Shown here: in pieces, positions 25,776-33,661 of the stretch
Numbering within the stretch: position 1 is the stretch's first letter
Layout of the letters: each line of letters begins with the position of its first letter
Assembly: GCA_965222015.1 (NCBI GenBank)
Contig: CBDCTL010000024.1
Span: 1,550,001 to 1,614,000, forward strand
Length of the DNA: 64,000 bases
DNA from: JANQPX01 sp965222015
GTDB taxonomy: Bacteria > Pseudomonadota > Alphaproteobacteria > Geminicoccales > Geminicoccaceae
Reading direction: 5' to 3'
Program-made: the position numbers and the translations under genes
Notes under the pieces: model-generated
The model's input: only the letters and a program-made list of their open reading frames with translations
What the model was told of the DNA's origin: nothing
Database searches by the model: none

Positions 25776-26774
25776 TTATCTATGGTTGTTTTCTCTAGTG
25801 TCGCCTTCGCCAGCGTTTTCATCGAAGGCGTCCGCCCTTGGGTCGAGGGCGTCCTGCAGACCGTCGCCGAGAAAGTTGAAGGCGATCACGGTGACGAAGA
25901 TCAAAAGCCCCGGCCAGACCGCCAGCGCCGGCGCCTGCCAGATCAGCTCCTGGGCGTTGGTCAGCATGTTGCCCCAGCTCGGCAGCGGCGGCTGGATGCC
26001 GAGGCCGAGGAAGGAGAGGATCGACTCGGTCAGGATGACGTTGCCGACCGAAAGGGTGGTGGCGACGATGATCGGCGAGACCACGTTCGGCAGGATGTGG
26101 CGTGTGACGATGCGCGCGGGTCCGGCGCCGAGCGCGGTCGCGGCGCGCACGAAATCCCGTTCCTTGACCGAAAGTGTCGCCCCGCGCACCAGCCGCGCGA
26201 CCGTGGTCCAGCCGGCGAGCGCCACGATCCCGAGAATGACGTAGAGGCTGCCATTGGCCGAACGCATCAGCCCCGCCGGCAGACCGAGCTTGGTGAAGTC
26301 GAGGGCGGCGAGGATGATCAGGAGAGGGAGGAGGGGCAGCGCGATCACGGCGTCGGTGAGGCGCATCAGGAAGGCGTCGATTCTGCCGCCCGCATAGCCT
26401 GCGATCACCCCGATCACCGAGCCGATCGCGGCGGCGGCGATCGCGCCGACCAGGCCCACGAACAGCGAGACCTGCCCGCCGTAAAGGAGCCGCAGCAGCA
26501 GATCGCGCCCCAACTCGTCCGTCCCCATCGGGTTTTTCGGACTTGCCTGAGCGAACCGGTTGAACAGGTCGACCGCCTCGACGTCCTGACCGAGGAGCCA
26601 GGCCGCGAGTGGCGCCGCCAGGCAGGCGAGCGCCAGGAACAGCAGGACTCCGCCGCTCCCGACCGCGAGCCTATGGCGCCGAAATCTTCGCAGCACCAGC
26701 CGTCCGGGCGTCACCCGCGCTCCGGAAGGTGCCGAGGTCCCGCCGACGCCGGGGGCCGTCGCCCGCTCAACCAT
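25776..26774 (-). CDS. Peptide/nickel-type ABC transporter permease (DppC/OppC)
   Basis: 332 residues from the start at 26774. OppC/DppC family: N-terminal basic segment (LVLRRFRRHRLAVG), first helix, NPMGTDELGRDLLLRLLYGGQVSL, and the EAA loop VRGATLSVKERDFVRAATALGAGPARIVTRHILPNVVSP, which contacts the ATPase. Six membrane helices are expected. The tail after the last helix (LDPRADAFDENAGEGDTRENNHR) is somewhat long. It overlaps the upstream permease gene by 8 bp. No ATPase genes follow, so the transporter needs them from elsewhere. Substrate may be a di- or oligopeptide or another solute of the family. Confidence 0.92.
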   Translation of the reverse strand: MVERATAPGVGGTSAPSGARVTPGRLVLRRFRRHRLAVGSGGVLLFLALACLAAPLAAWLLGQDVEAVDLFNRFAQASPKNPMGTDELGRDLLLRLLYGGQVSLFVGLVGAIAAAAIGSVIGVIAGYAGGRIDAFLMRLTDAVIALPLLPLLIILAALDFTKLGLPAGLMRSANGSLYVILGIVALAGWTTVARLVRGATLSVKERDFVRAATALGAGPARIVTRHILPNVVSPIIVATTLSVGNVILTESILSFLGLGIQPPLPSWGNMLTNAQELIWQAPALAVWPGLLIFVTVIAFNFLGDGLQDALDPRADAFDENAGEGDTRENNHR

Positions 26775-27720
26775 AGGAAATTCTCGGGTCGAGCCAGCCA
26801 TAGATCAGATCGGCCGTGAGATTGCTGGCGAGGGTAAGGGCGGTGGCGAACAGGAGGCCGACCAGGGCGACGTTGAAGTCCGAGCCGAGGATCGAGTCGT
26901 AGATGAGCTTGCCCATGCCCTGGTAGGAAAAAATCTGCTCGATCACCAGGGCGCCGGAGAACAGCGTGCCGAAGTCGAGGGCGAGCACGGTGACCACGGG
27001 AATCATGGCGTTTCGGAGCGCATGGCCGACCACCACGCCGAAGGTGCCGAGCCCCTTGGCCGCCGCGGTACGGATGTAGTCCTGGCGAAGGGCTTCGATC
27101 ATCGCGGCCCGGGTGAAGCGGATGATCCGGCCCATGGTGAGCAGGGTCAGCGCGGTCACCGGCATGATCAGATGCAGCGCCCGGTCCCAGAAATCGTCGC
27201 GGCCGACGCTCTGCACGCCGCCCGCCGGCAGCCAGCCGAGCGTGACCGAGAACAGGAGGATCAGGAGAAGGGCGAGCCAGAAGGAGGGCAGGGAGAAGCC
27301 GGCGAAGGCGACGAGATTGATCGTGTAGTCGACCCAGGTGCGAGGGCGCACCGCCGCGACGATTCCGAGCGGGATCGCGATGATCAGGGCGAGGGCGAAG
27401 GAAAGGCCCATCAGCACGGTGGTGTTCCAGAGCCTGGGCGCCATCACCTCCAGCACCGGCTTGGCGTGCAGACGCGAAAATCCGAAATCCCCGCCGGCCG
27501 CCGTCGCGGCCCAATGCCAGTAGCGTTCGATCAGCGGACGATCGAGGCCGTAGAGCGCCTTCAGCCGCGCGATGTCGGCGCTGTCCATGTCCGGATCGCC
27601 GGAGGCCATGATGTCGATCGGATCGCCCGGCATCAGGCCGAGCAGAATGTAGATGACGAACGACATCAAAAGCAGGAGCAGGCCCGCCTCGAAGGATCGA
27701 TGCGCGACATAGCGGATCAC
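26767..27720 (-). CDS. Peptide/nickel-type ABC transporter permease (DppB/OppB)
   Basis: 317 residues, GTG start at 27720. OppB/DppB family: YILLGLMPGDPIDIMASGDP after the first helix, DFGFSRLHAKPVLEVMAPRLWNT, and the EAA loop IIRFTRAAMIEALRQDYIRTAAAKGLGTFGVVVGHALRNAMIPVVT. It sits 21 bp downstream of the binding-protein gene and overlaps dppC by 8 bp, a translationally coupled operon. All parts expected of a full permease are present. Confidence 0.93.
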   Translation of the reverse strand: MIRYVAHRSFEAGLLLLLMSFVIYILLGLMPGDPIDIMASGDPDMDSADIARLKALYGLDRPLIERYWHWAATAAGGDFGFSRLHAKPVLEVMAPRLWNTTVLMGLSFALALIIAIPLGIVAAVRPRTWVDYTINLVAFAGFSLPSFWLALLLILLFSVTLGWLPAGGVQSVGRDDFWDRALHLIMPVTALTLLTMGRIIRFTRAAMIEALRQDYIRTAAAKGLGTFGVVVGHALRNAMIPVVTVLALDFGTLFSGALVIEQIFSYQGMGKLIYDSILGSDFNVALVGLLFATALTLASNLTADLIYGWLDPRISYG

Positions 27721-27741
27721 GGGGCGAGCGGCCTCGATCCG

Positions 27742-29451
27742 TCAGTTGGAGACGTCTTCGGCGTACCAGTTCTCGACCCAAAGGGCGCTCGAGTTCTGAT
27801 GGCCGGTCGGGACGATCCCCTTCAGCCAGGTCGGCCAGATATGGGCGTCCGCCCGGAAATAGAGCGGGATCGCCGGCAGGTCGGTCGCATACATCTCCTG
27901 CAGCTCCTGCCACATGGCGAGGCGTTTTTCCCGGTCGAGCTCGCGCTCCAGCCTGTCGATCAGCCGATCCATCTCCGGGTTGACGTAGCCGGTCGAATTC
28001 TGGCCGGACCAGCCATTCTCCTCGGACGGAATCTCTTCGGAATGGAGCGCGGTGCGCGGCACGTGTTCCGGCGACGAGATCCAGGCGAACATGGCAAGCC
28101 CGGTGAATTTGCGCTTTCTCACCGTCTCGCCGAAGAAGACGCGCGCCGGCTCGTTCCTGATGGTGACGTCGATGCCGAGCTGCCTCCAGGAACTCTGCAG
28201 CACCTGCTGCACGAGCTCGCGGGTGCGGTTGCCGGCGGTGGTCATCAGCTCGATGGCGAGCGGCTCGCCGGCCCCGTTGTGCCGGATCCCGCCCCGGATC
28301 TCGGTCCAGCCGGCCTCGTCCAGCAGCGCCGCGGCCGCCTCGGGATCATGCTCATAGCGTGTGACCCCGTCGAAAAAAATCCAGTCCAGCGGATTGATGC
28401 TGGTGTCGGCGACCGGCTGGCGGCCGGCGAACAGCTGCTGATTGATCGCCTCCCGATCGACACCCCTTATGAGCGCCCGGCGCACGCTAACGTCTTTGAG
28501 GATCGGGTTGTCGAGATTGACGTCCAGATGCTCGTAGATCAGGCCGGGCTTGTAGACGATCTGATAGTCCTCGCCATGGCGCTCCTCGAAGGCCAGCGCC
28601 TGGTCGATGGTGATGCCGCCGGGCTCGCCCGCGATCATGTCGATGCTGCCGGAGAGAAGGTTCGCTTCGAGTGCTGCGGTGTTCTCGATCGCCTTGATCA
28701 CGATTTTTTCGAATTTGGGCGGTTCGCCCCACCAGGTCCCGTTCGGCTCCAGCACGACATGGGCGCCGCTCGCGGCCTCGGTGACCTTGTAGGGACCGAA
28801 ATAGAGGCCTTGGTTTGTGGTGTCGGTATCGAACAGGGTGCGGTTGCGGTAGGTCTTCGGGTCTTCCTCGAAGACTGCGCGCTCCAGATGGGCGGGCAGC
28901 AGGCGAAAGCCGTTGATGGCGTTGTAGTCGAAGGTCACGCGGTCGACATGGAGGGTGAAGGTCTTGTCGTCGATCACGTCGATCGCCTTGATTCGCCGAA
29001 ACCCGTCCTGAGCGACGACGCCGGCCTCCGGATGCACGCCGACTTCATGCGTGAACAGAACGTCTTCCGTCGTCACGGGCGTCCCGTCGCCCCAGGCGGC
29101 GTCCTCGACGATGCTGTAGGTGAGCGCGATGCCGTCCGTGCCGTCGTCCTGCTTTTCGATCACCGCCTTGCCGTTCTCGAGCGTCGGCAGCTCTGTGCAG
29201 AGCATGCAGATCAGGTTCCACTCGGCGTCATAGGCAGTGAACGGCCGCTGCGCCATGGCGAGCACGTAGGTCTTCGCCGCCATGCTGTCGATGATGGGAT
29301 GAAAGTTCGAGGGATATTGCGTGATGCCGATCGTCAGCTCGGCGGCCCGAGCCGGGGCGGGCCGGGCGAGGGCCGTCGTCAGAACCATGGCTGCCAGAAT
29401 TGGGCCCGCCAGAATCAGGGCCGAAAGCCTTGTCACTGGAACCAGCCGCAT
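27742..29451 (-). CDS. Peptide-type ABC transporter substrate-binding protein
   Basis: 569 residues with a signal peptide (LILAGPILAAMVLTTALARPAPARAA). Family SBP-5 landmarks: LTIGITQYPSNFHPIID at the mature start, a central DVSVRRALIRGVDREAINQQLFAGR, which is the hallmark of oligopeptide-binding proteins, and LPAIPLYFRADAHIWPTWLKG near the end. The ligand, peptide or otherwise, cannot be read. Start 29451 is preferred over a longer frame because GGGAGG lies 8 bp upstream and it leaves the signal peptide intact. First gene of a three-gene operon with two permeases. Confidence 0.92.
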   Translation of the reverse strand: MRLVPVTRLSALILAGPILAAMVLTTALARPAPARAAELTIGITQYPSNFHPIIDSMAAKTYVLAMAQRPFTAYDAEWNLICMLCTELPTLENGKAVIEKQDDGTDGIALTYSIVEDAAWGDGTPVTTEDVLFTHEVGVHPEAGVVAQDGFRRIKAIDVIDDKTFTLHVDRVTFDYNAINGFRLLPAHLERAVFEEDPKTYRNRTLFDTDTTNQGLYFGPYKVTEAASGAHVVLEPNGTWWGEPPKFEKIVIKAIENTAALEANLLSGSIDMIAGEPGGITIDQALAFEERHGEDYQIVYKPGLIYEHLDVNLDNPILKDVSVRRALIRGVDREAINQQLFAGRQPVADTSINPLDWIFFDGVTRYEHDPEAAAALLDEAGWTEIRGGIRHNGAGEPLAIELMTTAGNRTRELVQQVLQSSWRQLGIDVTIRNEPARVFFGETVRKRKFTGLAMFAWISSPEHVPRTALHSEEIPSEENGWSGQNSTGYVNPEMDRLIDRLERELDREKRLAMWQELQEMYATDLPAIPLYFRADAHIWPTWLKGIVPTGHQNSSALWVENWYAEDVSN

Positions 29452-29752
29452 GATCGCCTCCCGCTGCGCATCCCGTCTCGGCGCATAGATAGAGCAATGG
29501 CGTCCTGAAAACCAAGGTTCTCGCGAGCAGGCCGCCCCAGGCCAGCTACTGCAAAGTGAAATTTTTTGGGTCCAAGTCATTTCAAAGAGAAATAGCGAGG
29601 CGCCGCGCTGCAAGGTCAATTAAAGGAAGAAGCTTCAAGGGAAATTTCACTTCTTATTCGCCTTGTCATGAGATGTGAGTCAGTTACTCTCACGAGCAAT
29701 ATTGCAATTTGTGGTCACTGCGTTCTCCAGAGACCCGAAAGGGAGATTTGAC
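29452..29752. promoter_or_regulatory. Divergent promoter region with an 11-bp inverted repeat
   Basis: AT-rich 301-bp stretch between the peptide-transporter operon and the Gly/Ser-rich protein gene, transcribed apart. It contains AAGTGAAATTT at 29554-29564 and its perfect complement AAATTTCACTT at 29642-29652, 77 bp apart. Nearer the Gly/Ser-rich gene is GTGAG-N9-CTCAC. These could be sites for a regulator acting on both directions. GGGAG precedes the ATG at 29753. Confidence 0.45.
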
Positions 29753-31150
29753 ATGGGCAGTCCCAGCGGCGGTGTCGGCGGTTCCGGCGGCGGCTCCAGT
29801 ACGGGCGGGGGAGGCGGCGTCGGCGGTTCGAGTGGCGGACGAGGCAGCGACAACGACCGCGGCGGCATCAGCGACGGCGGCAGCGATCGTTCGGAGTCCA
29901 AGTCGGAATCCAGCCAGAGCGGCATGACCGGCTCCGAGCGCACCGCCGGCAGCCCGTCCTTCGGCGACGCTCTGAGCGACGCGGTGAACAGCCGTGACGA
30001 CGGCGGCGATGATTCCGACCGCTCGGAGTCGAAGACGGAAAGCGGTGGCGGCATCAGCGCCGCCGACCGCGCGGCCGGTCACCACGCCCAGGGTGCGCTG
30101 GACGCCGCCGGCGACGCCTTCGGCAGCCTGGCGGACCCCTCGGACGACACGGCGGACCGCGCCGCCGAAGAGGCGGCCCAGGCGGCGGCGCGAGATCACC
30201 ATCCCGCCAGCGAATTCAGCGGCCTTGGCCCCTCCGGCGGCCCGGTCGACAATTCGATGCCCGGCGACGACAGTCTCAACAGCCACCGCGGCTACGGGCC
30301 GGACGGGATGATGGCGGGCGGTATCGACGATGACGTGAATGCGGGGCTCGAAGCTGCGAACCCCGCCGGCTTCGATCGATCTCTGGGGCTCGACATTGCC
30401 GGCTACGGGGCGGCTGGTGCAGCCGGCGGCTATGGCATGGCAGGTCAGTACGCAAACATCCAAGGCATCAACACCGTCGCCGACACTCTCGGCCGGCATC
30501 CGACGGCGAATTTGCCTACACATCCCGGATCCACGGTCAGCAATGCCGACTATGCGGCTGATTTGAGCAAGCAGAAGACAGCCGCCAAGGCCCTTGCCAA
30601 CCACCCGGCCCAGGGTGGCGCGATGCGTGGCGTTCTGGAAGATGCCGCGAGCACCGCATCGCGATATGGAAGGGTGTCGGCAGGCATCGGCCTCGCCTTC
30701 GATCCCGTCGTCACGGGTACGGCGGCTGCCGTGAACACAGAGGGTGACTGGACGGACAAAGCGACAGCCGCCTTCATGGAAGGCGCCAAGCGAGTCGACA
30801 ACGCCGTCGTGAGTTTTGGTGCCGGTGCGGCGGCCGCAGGTGCGACCATGCTGGGCACGGGAGGGACGGCCACAATAGCCGCACCCGGAGTGGGCGCCGC
30901 TGCCGGCGTGGCGGCAGGTGAAGCCTACAGCCGGGTCGGTCCCGATGCGTGGGTCGATCGTCAGATCGAGCGTGCGAGACCTGGCGTGGAAGCAATGTTC
31001 GACGGTATCGACAGTGCGGTCGATACGTCAGTCGAGATTGCGCACGAAATCGGTGATCAGGTCAGTCAGGGCGTTCAGGCGATCATGGACGCCGTGTCGA
31101 GCGACGAAGACGAGTCGTCCTTCGATCCAGGCATGAATGTCGCGCCGTAG
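29753..31150 (+). CDS. Gly/Ser-rich protein with C-terminal hydrophobic hairpin, bacteriocin-like
   Basis: 465 residues, no Cys and no signal peptide. Residues 1-45 are almost only Gly, Ser and Asp, as in the translocation ends of colicins. Residues 44-80 and 88-123 are a diverged internal duplication (SDRSESKSES..ERTAG, SDRSESKTES..DRAAG). The middle is Ala-rich and helical. Residues 351-388 are a long hydrophobic Gly/Ala stretch (VVSFGAGAAAAGATMLG, then IAAPGVGAAAGVAAG) that could form a membrane hairpin, followed by an acidic helix and tail. A small membrane protein is encoded convergently 93 bp downstream. The layout resembles pore-forming colicins with opposite-strand immunity genes, but I see no motif that proves toxin function; a secreted structural or effector protein remains possible. 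The start at 29753 follows GGGAGATTTGAC. Confidence 0.62.
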   Translation: MGSPSGGVGGSGGGSSTGGGGGVGGSSGGRGSDNDRGGISDGGSDRSESKSESSQSGMTGSERTAGSPSFGDALSDAVNSRDDGGDDSDRSESKTESGGGISAADRAAGHHAQGALDAAGDAFGSLADPSDDTADRAAEEAAQAAARDHHPASEFSGLGPSGGPVDNSMPGDDSLNSHRGYGPDGMMAGGIDDDVNAGLEAANPAGFDRSLGLDIAGYGAAGAAGGYGMAGQYANIQGINTVADTLGRHPTANLPTHPGSTVSNADYAADLSKQKTAAKALANHPAQGGAMRGVLEDAASTASRYGRVSAGIGLAFDPVVTGTAAAVNTEGDWTDKATAAFMEGAKRVDNAVVSFGAGAAAAGATMLGTGGTATIAAPGVGAAAGVAAGEAYSRVGPDAWVDRQIERARPGVEAMFDGIDSAVDTSVEIAHEIGDQVSQGVQAIMDAVSSDEDESSFDPGMNVAP

Positions 31151-31243
31151 TCGTTTCCGGTCGCGCTGAAATGCGGTGTTCCAGTAAGCGACGTTCCAGT
31201 GAGAGGCGTCCTTTCGCGGAGTGCTGCCGGGCCGATCGGTCCG

Positions 31244-31633
31244 TCAGCCTCCGAACAGGCTGATCACCCACCGGAGGATCGGCGCCGCGATGGCGGCGAT
31301 GACGCCGCCGAGATAGGCCCTGCTCAGATCGACAGGCGTTTCGCCGTCCGTCTCGATTTCATGACGGTGGTGATAGCCATAGATCGAACTTGCATAGATC
31401 GTCGTGGCAAAGCCGAACAAGACGACCAGGGACCAACAGACCAGCGTCCAGAAGCCACTTGTGCCTTCGCGCTCCGCCGCGCCGAGGCTCATGGCGAACA
31501 TCAAGACCAGCGCTATCGAAAAGCAAAGGTAGAGATAGGCGGCCCTGACCTCTCCACGGGACATCAGCGCCCCCCTCCGCATCGGCATGCGGTAGTAGCG
31601 TTTGACGCCATCGATGATGTTGCCGACGTTCAT
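31244..31633 (-). CDS. Small three-helix membrane protein of unknown function
   Basis: About 129 residues. Three hydrophobic segments: YLYLCFSIALVLMFAMSLG (about 34-52), FWTLVCWSLVVLFGFATTIYA (about 62-82) and GGVIAAIAAPILRWVISLFGG at the C-terminus. Between helices 2 and 3 lies a polar loop with YHHRHEIETDGETP. The start could be the GTG at 31636 or the ATG at 31633. Two contexts compete: it is 39 bp downstream of the acyl-CoA ligase gene on the same strand, so it may be in that operon; and it is convergent with the bacteriocin-like gene, where pore-forming colicins keep an inner-membrane immunity gene of similar size (about 113 residues in colicin E1). No family was recognised. Confidence 0.65.
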   Translation of the reverse strand: MNVGNIIDGVKRYYRMPMRRGALMSRGEVRAAYLYLCFSIALVLMFAMSLGAAEREGTSGFWTLVCWSLVVLFGFATTIYASSIYGYHHRHEIETDGETPVDLSRAYLGGVIAAIAAPILRWVISLFGG

Positions 31634-31672
31634 CACTACCGTTCCGATCGAAAGGGCTGTCGCGCCGCAGCG

Positions 31673-33475
31673 TTACCCGACCCGTCCCTTGTAGAGCTCC
31701 GCGATCACATCCCCAAATTCCCGATAGATCGCCTGGCGCTTGAGTTTGAGGGTCGGGGTCATCATGCCGCTTTCGATGGTGAAAGGCTCGGGCAGGATCT
31801 TGAAGCGGCGGATGCGCTCGATCGGGGAGAGGCGCTTGTTGGCGCGTTTCATCGCCGATCCGATCACCTCCTGGAAATCGCTGTCCTCGGCGAGCTCGTC
31901 GAGGGCGTGGCGCTTGCCCTCGGCTCTCGCGTAATGGGCGGTGAACTCCTGGTCCGGCACGATCAGGGCGACGAGATGCGGGCGCTTGTCGCCATAGACC
32001 AGCACCTGGCCGATCTCGGGCTCGAGCGCGACGATGCCCTCCACCCGCTGGGGGGCGATGTTGTCGCCGCCGGAATTCACGATCAGGTCGCGCTTGCGGT
32101 CGGTGATCTGGATGTAGCCGTCCTCGTCCCGGACGCCGACGTCGCCGGTGTGCAGCCAGCCCTCGATCAGGGTTCGGGCGGTCGACTCCTCGTCCTGCCA
32201 GTAGCCCTTCATCACGGCGTCGCCGCGCACCAGGATCTCGTCGTCCTCGCCGAAGCGCACCTCGAGGCCGGGCAGGGCCGGGCCGACCGTCCGGAGCTTG
32301 ACCTTGGCGGGCCGGTTGACGCTGATCACCGGCGAGCATTCGGTCTGGCCGTAGCCCTGAAAGACGGGGAGGCCGAGCGCGGTGAAGAACAGGCCGACGT
32401 CGTAATTGAGGGGTGCTCCGCCCGAGATCAGCGCCTTCATCCGGCCGCCGAATCTTGCTCGGACTTTTTCCCGGACGAGACGGTCCAGAAGGGGATTCAG
32501 GAGCTTGTCCGCAAAGGACAGTGACCGCGGGTCCTCGTAGGACCGGCTGCCGATGTCGACCGCCTTGGAGAACAGCCAGGGCTTGAGGCCGCTCTGCCGG
32601 CTGATGCCGTTCAGGATGCGCTGGCGCATGACCTCGTAGAGCCGCGGCACGCAGGCCATGATCGTCGGTTTCGCCTCGCCGAGATTGGTGGTCAGGGTCT
32701 CGATGCCCTCGGCGTAGTAGATCTCGGCGCCGATCGCGATCGGCAGGAACAGGCCGGCCGTGTGCTCGTAGGCGTGGGAAAGCGGCAGAAAGGAAAGAAA
32801 GACGTCGTCGCCGAGCCCCAGCTCCTCCAGTACATGATAGGCGCTCGCGACGTTCGCGCGGATGTTGCCGTGGGACAGCATCACGCCCTTGGGCTTGCCG
32901 CCGGTGCCTGACGTGTAGATCAGGCAGGCGAGGTCGCCGGCGGTGATGGACCCGGCCGGATCGTCCTCGAAGTCCGGGCTCTCGCCGCCGAGGGCGAGCG
33001 CATCCGCCCAGCCGATGGTCTCGATGCCGGGATCGCCTGACTTCTCGAGAGTGTCGATGGTCAGCAGCAGGCGGACGCCGCCGGCTTTCCGGATCGCCGG
33101 CAGCAGCGGTTTCGCGAGCTTGTCGTTCGAGACCACGACGAACGCCGCACCGCTGTCGGTCAGAAGATGAAGGTGGTCGTCTTCGGTGTTGGTGGTGTAG
33201 GCGGGCACGGTGACACCGCCCGCGCGCAGCACGGCGAGATCGACGATCGGCCATTCCGGGCGGTTCTCGCTCACGAGAAGCACGCGGTCGCCGGGCATCA
33301 GGCCCTTGGCGCGAAGGGCGCGGCTCAGCCGGTGGACGTGATCCTGCACGCTCCGCCAGGACCAGGATTGGTAGCTGCCGTCGACCTTGCCCCAGAGAAA
33401 CGGCCTGTCGCCGCCTTTGCTCGCCGATTTCTCGAAGAGATCGACCAGATTTCGACCAAAATCCGGCGTCGTCAT
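31673..33475 (-). CDS. Long-chain fatty acid-CoA ligase (AMP-forming)
   Basis: 600-residue acyl-CoA synthetase of the ANL superfamily. The AMP-binding motif LIYTSGTGGKPKGVMLSH is clear, followed by LPLSHAYEHTAGL, the ATP site GYGQTECSPVIS, and the hinge GWLHTGDVGVRDEDGYIQITDRKRDLIVNSGGDNIAP. This long N-terminal form resembles FadD15-like ligases. It activates fatty acids for degradation or for lipid synthesis. It might also supply acyl-CoA related to the DSF system 20 kb away, but nothing in the sequence ties them together. It is divergent from the M3 peptidase gene, 186 bp away. Confidence 0.93.
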   Translation of the reverse strand: MTTPDFGRNLVDLFEKSASKGGDRPFLWGKVDGSYQSWSWRSVQDHVHRLSRALRAKGLMPGDRVLLVSENRPEWPIVDLAVLRAGGVTVPAYTTNTEDDHLHLLTDSGAAFVVVSNDKLAKPLLPAIRKAGGVRLLLTIDTLEKSGDPGIETIGWADALALGGESPDFEDDPAGSITAGDLACLIYTSGTGGKPKGVMLSHGNIRANVASAYHVLEELGLGDDVFLSFLPLSHAYEHTAGLFLPIAIGAEIYYAEGIETLTTNLGEAKPTIMACVPRLYEVMRQRILNGISRQSGLKPWLFSKAVDIGSRSYEDPRSLSFADKLLNPLLDRLVREKVRARFGGRMKALISGGAPLNYDVGLFFTALGLPVFQGYGQTECSPVISVNRPAKVKLRTVGPALPGLEVRFGEDDEILVRGDAVMKGYWQDEESTARTLIEGWLHTGDVGVRDEDGYIQITDRKRDLIVNSGGDNIAPQRVEGIVALEPEIGQVLVYGDKRPHLVALIVPDQEFTAHYARAEGKRHALDELAEDSDFQEVIGSAMKRANKRLSPIERIRRFKILPEPFTIESGMMTPTLKLKRQAIYREFGDVIAELYKGRVG

Positions 33476-33661
33476 CTCGTCCCCCGCCTCTTGCCCGATC
33501 CGCGCCCCGTTTGAGCCGGGTTTCAGGTCAACTTCGCTGCAAAGAGCGCTTTTCTGCTTAAACGCCTTGATTGCAATGTGATAGTGCTTTCCGGCTGGAT
33601 TGGCCAGCGCGGCTTCTTATATGACCGAAAAGCCCTGTCCCAGCCCGATCGGAGGATCCGC

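Noticed and set aside
31673..33475. Calling the acyl-CoA ligase an RpfB-type DSF turnover enzyme
   Set aside because: RpfB is also a fatty acyl-CoA ligase, but this gene is about 20 kb from rpfF in another operon and resembles the FadD15-like group.
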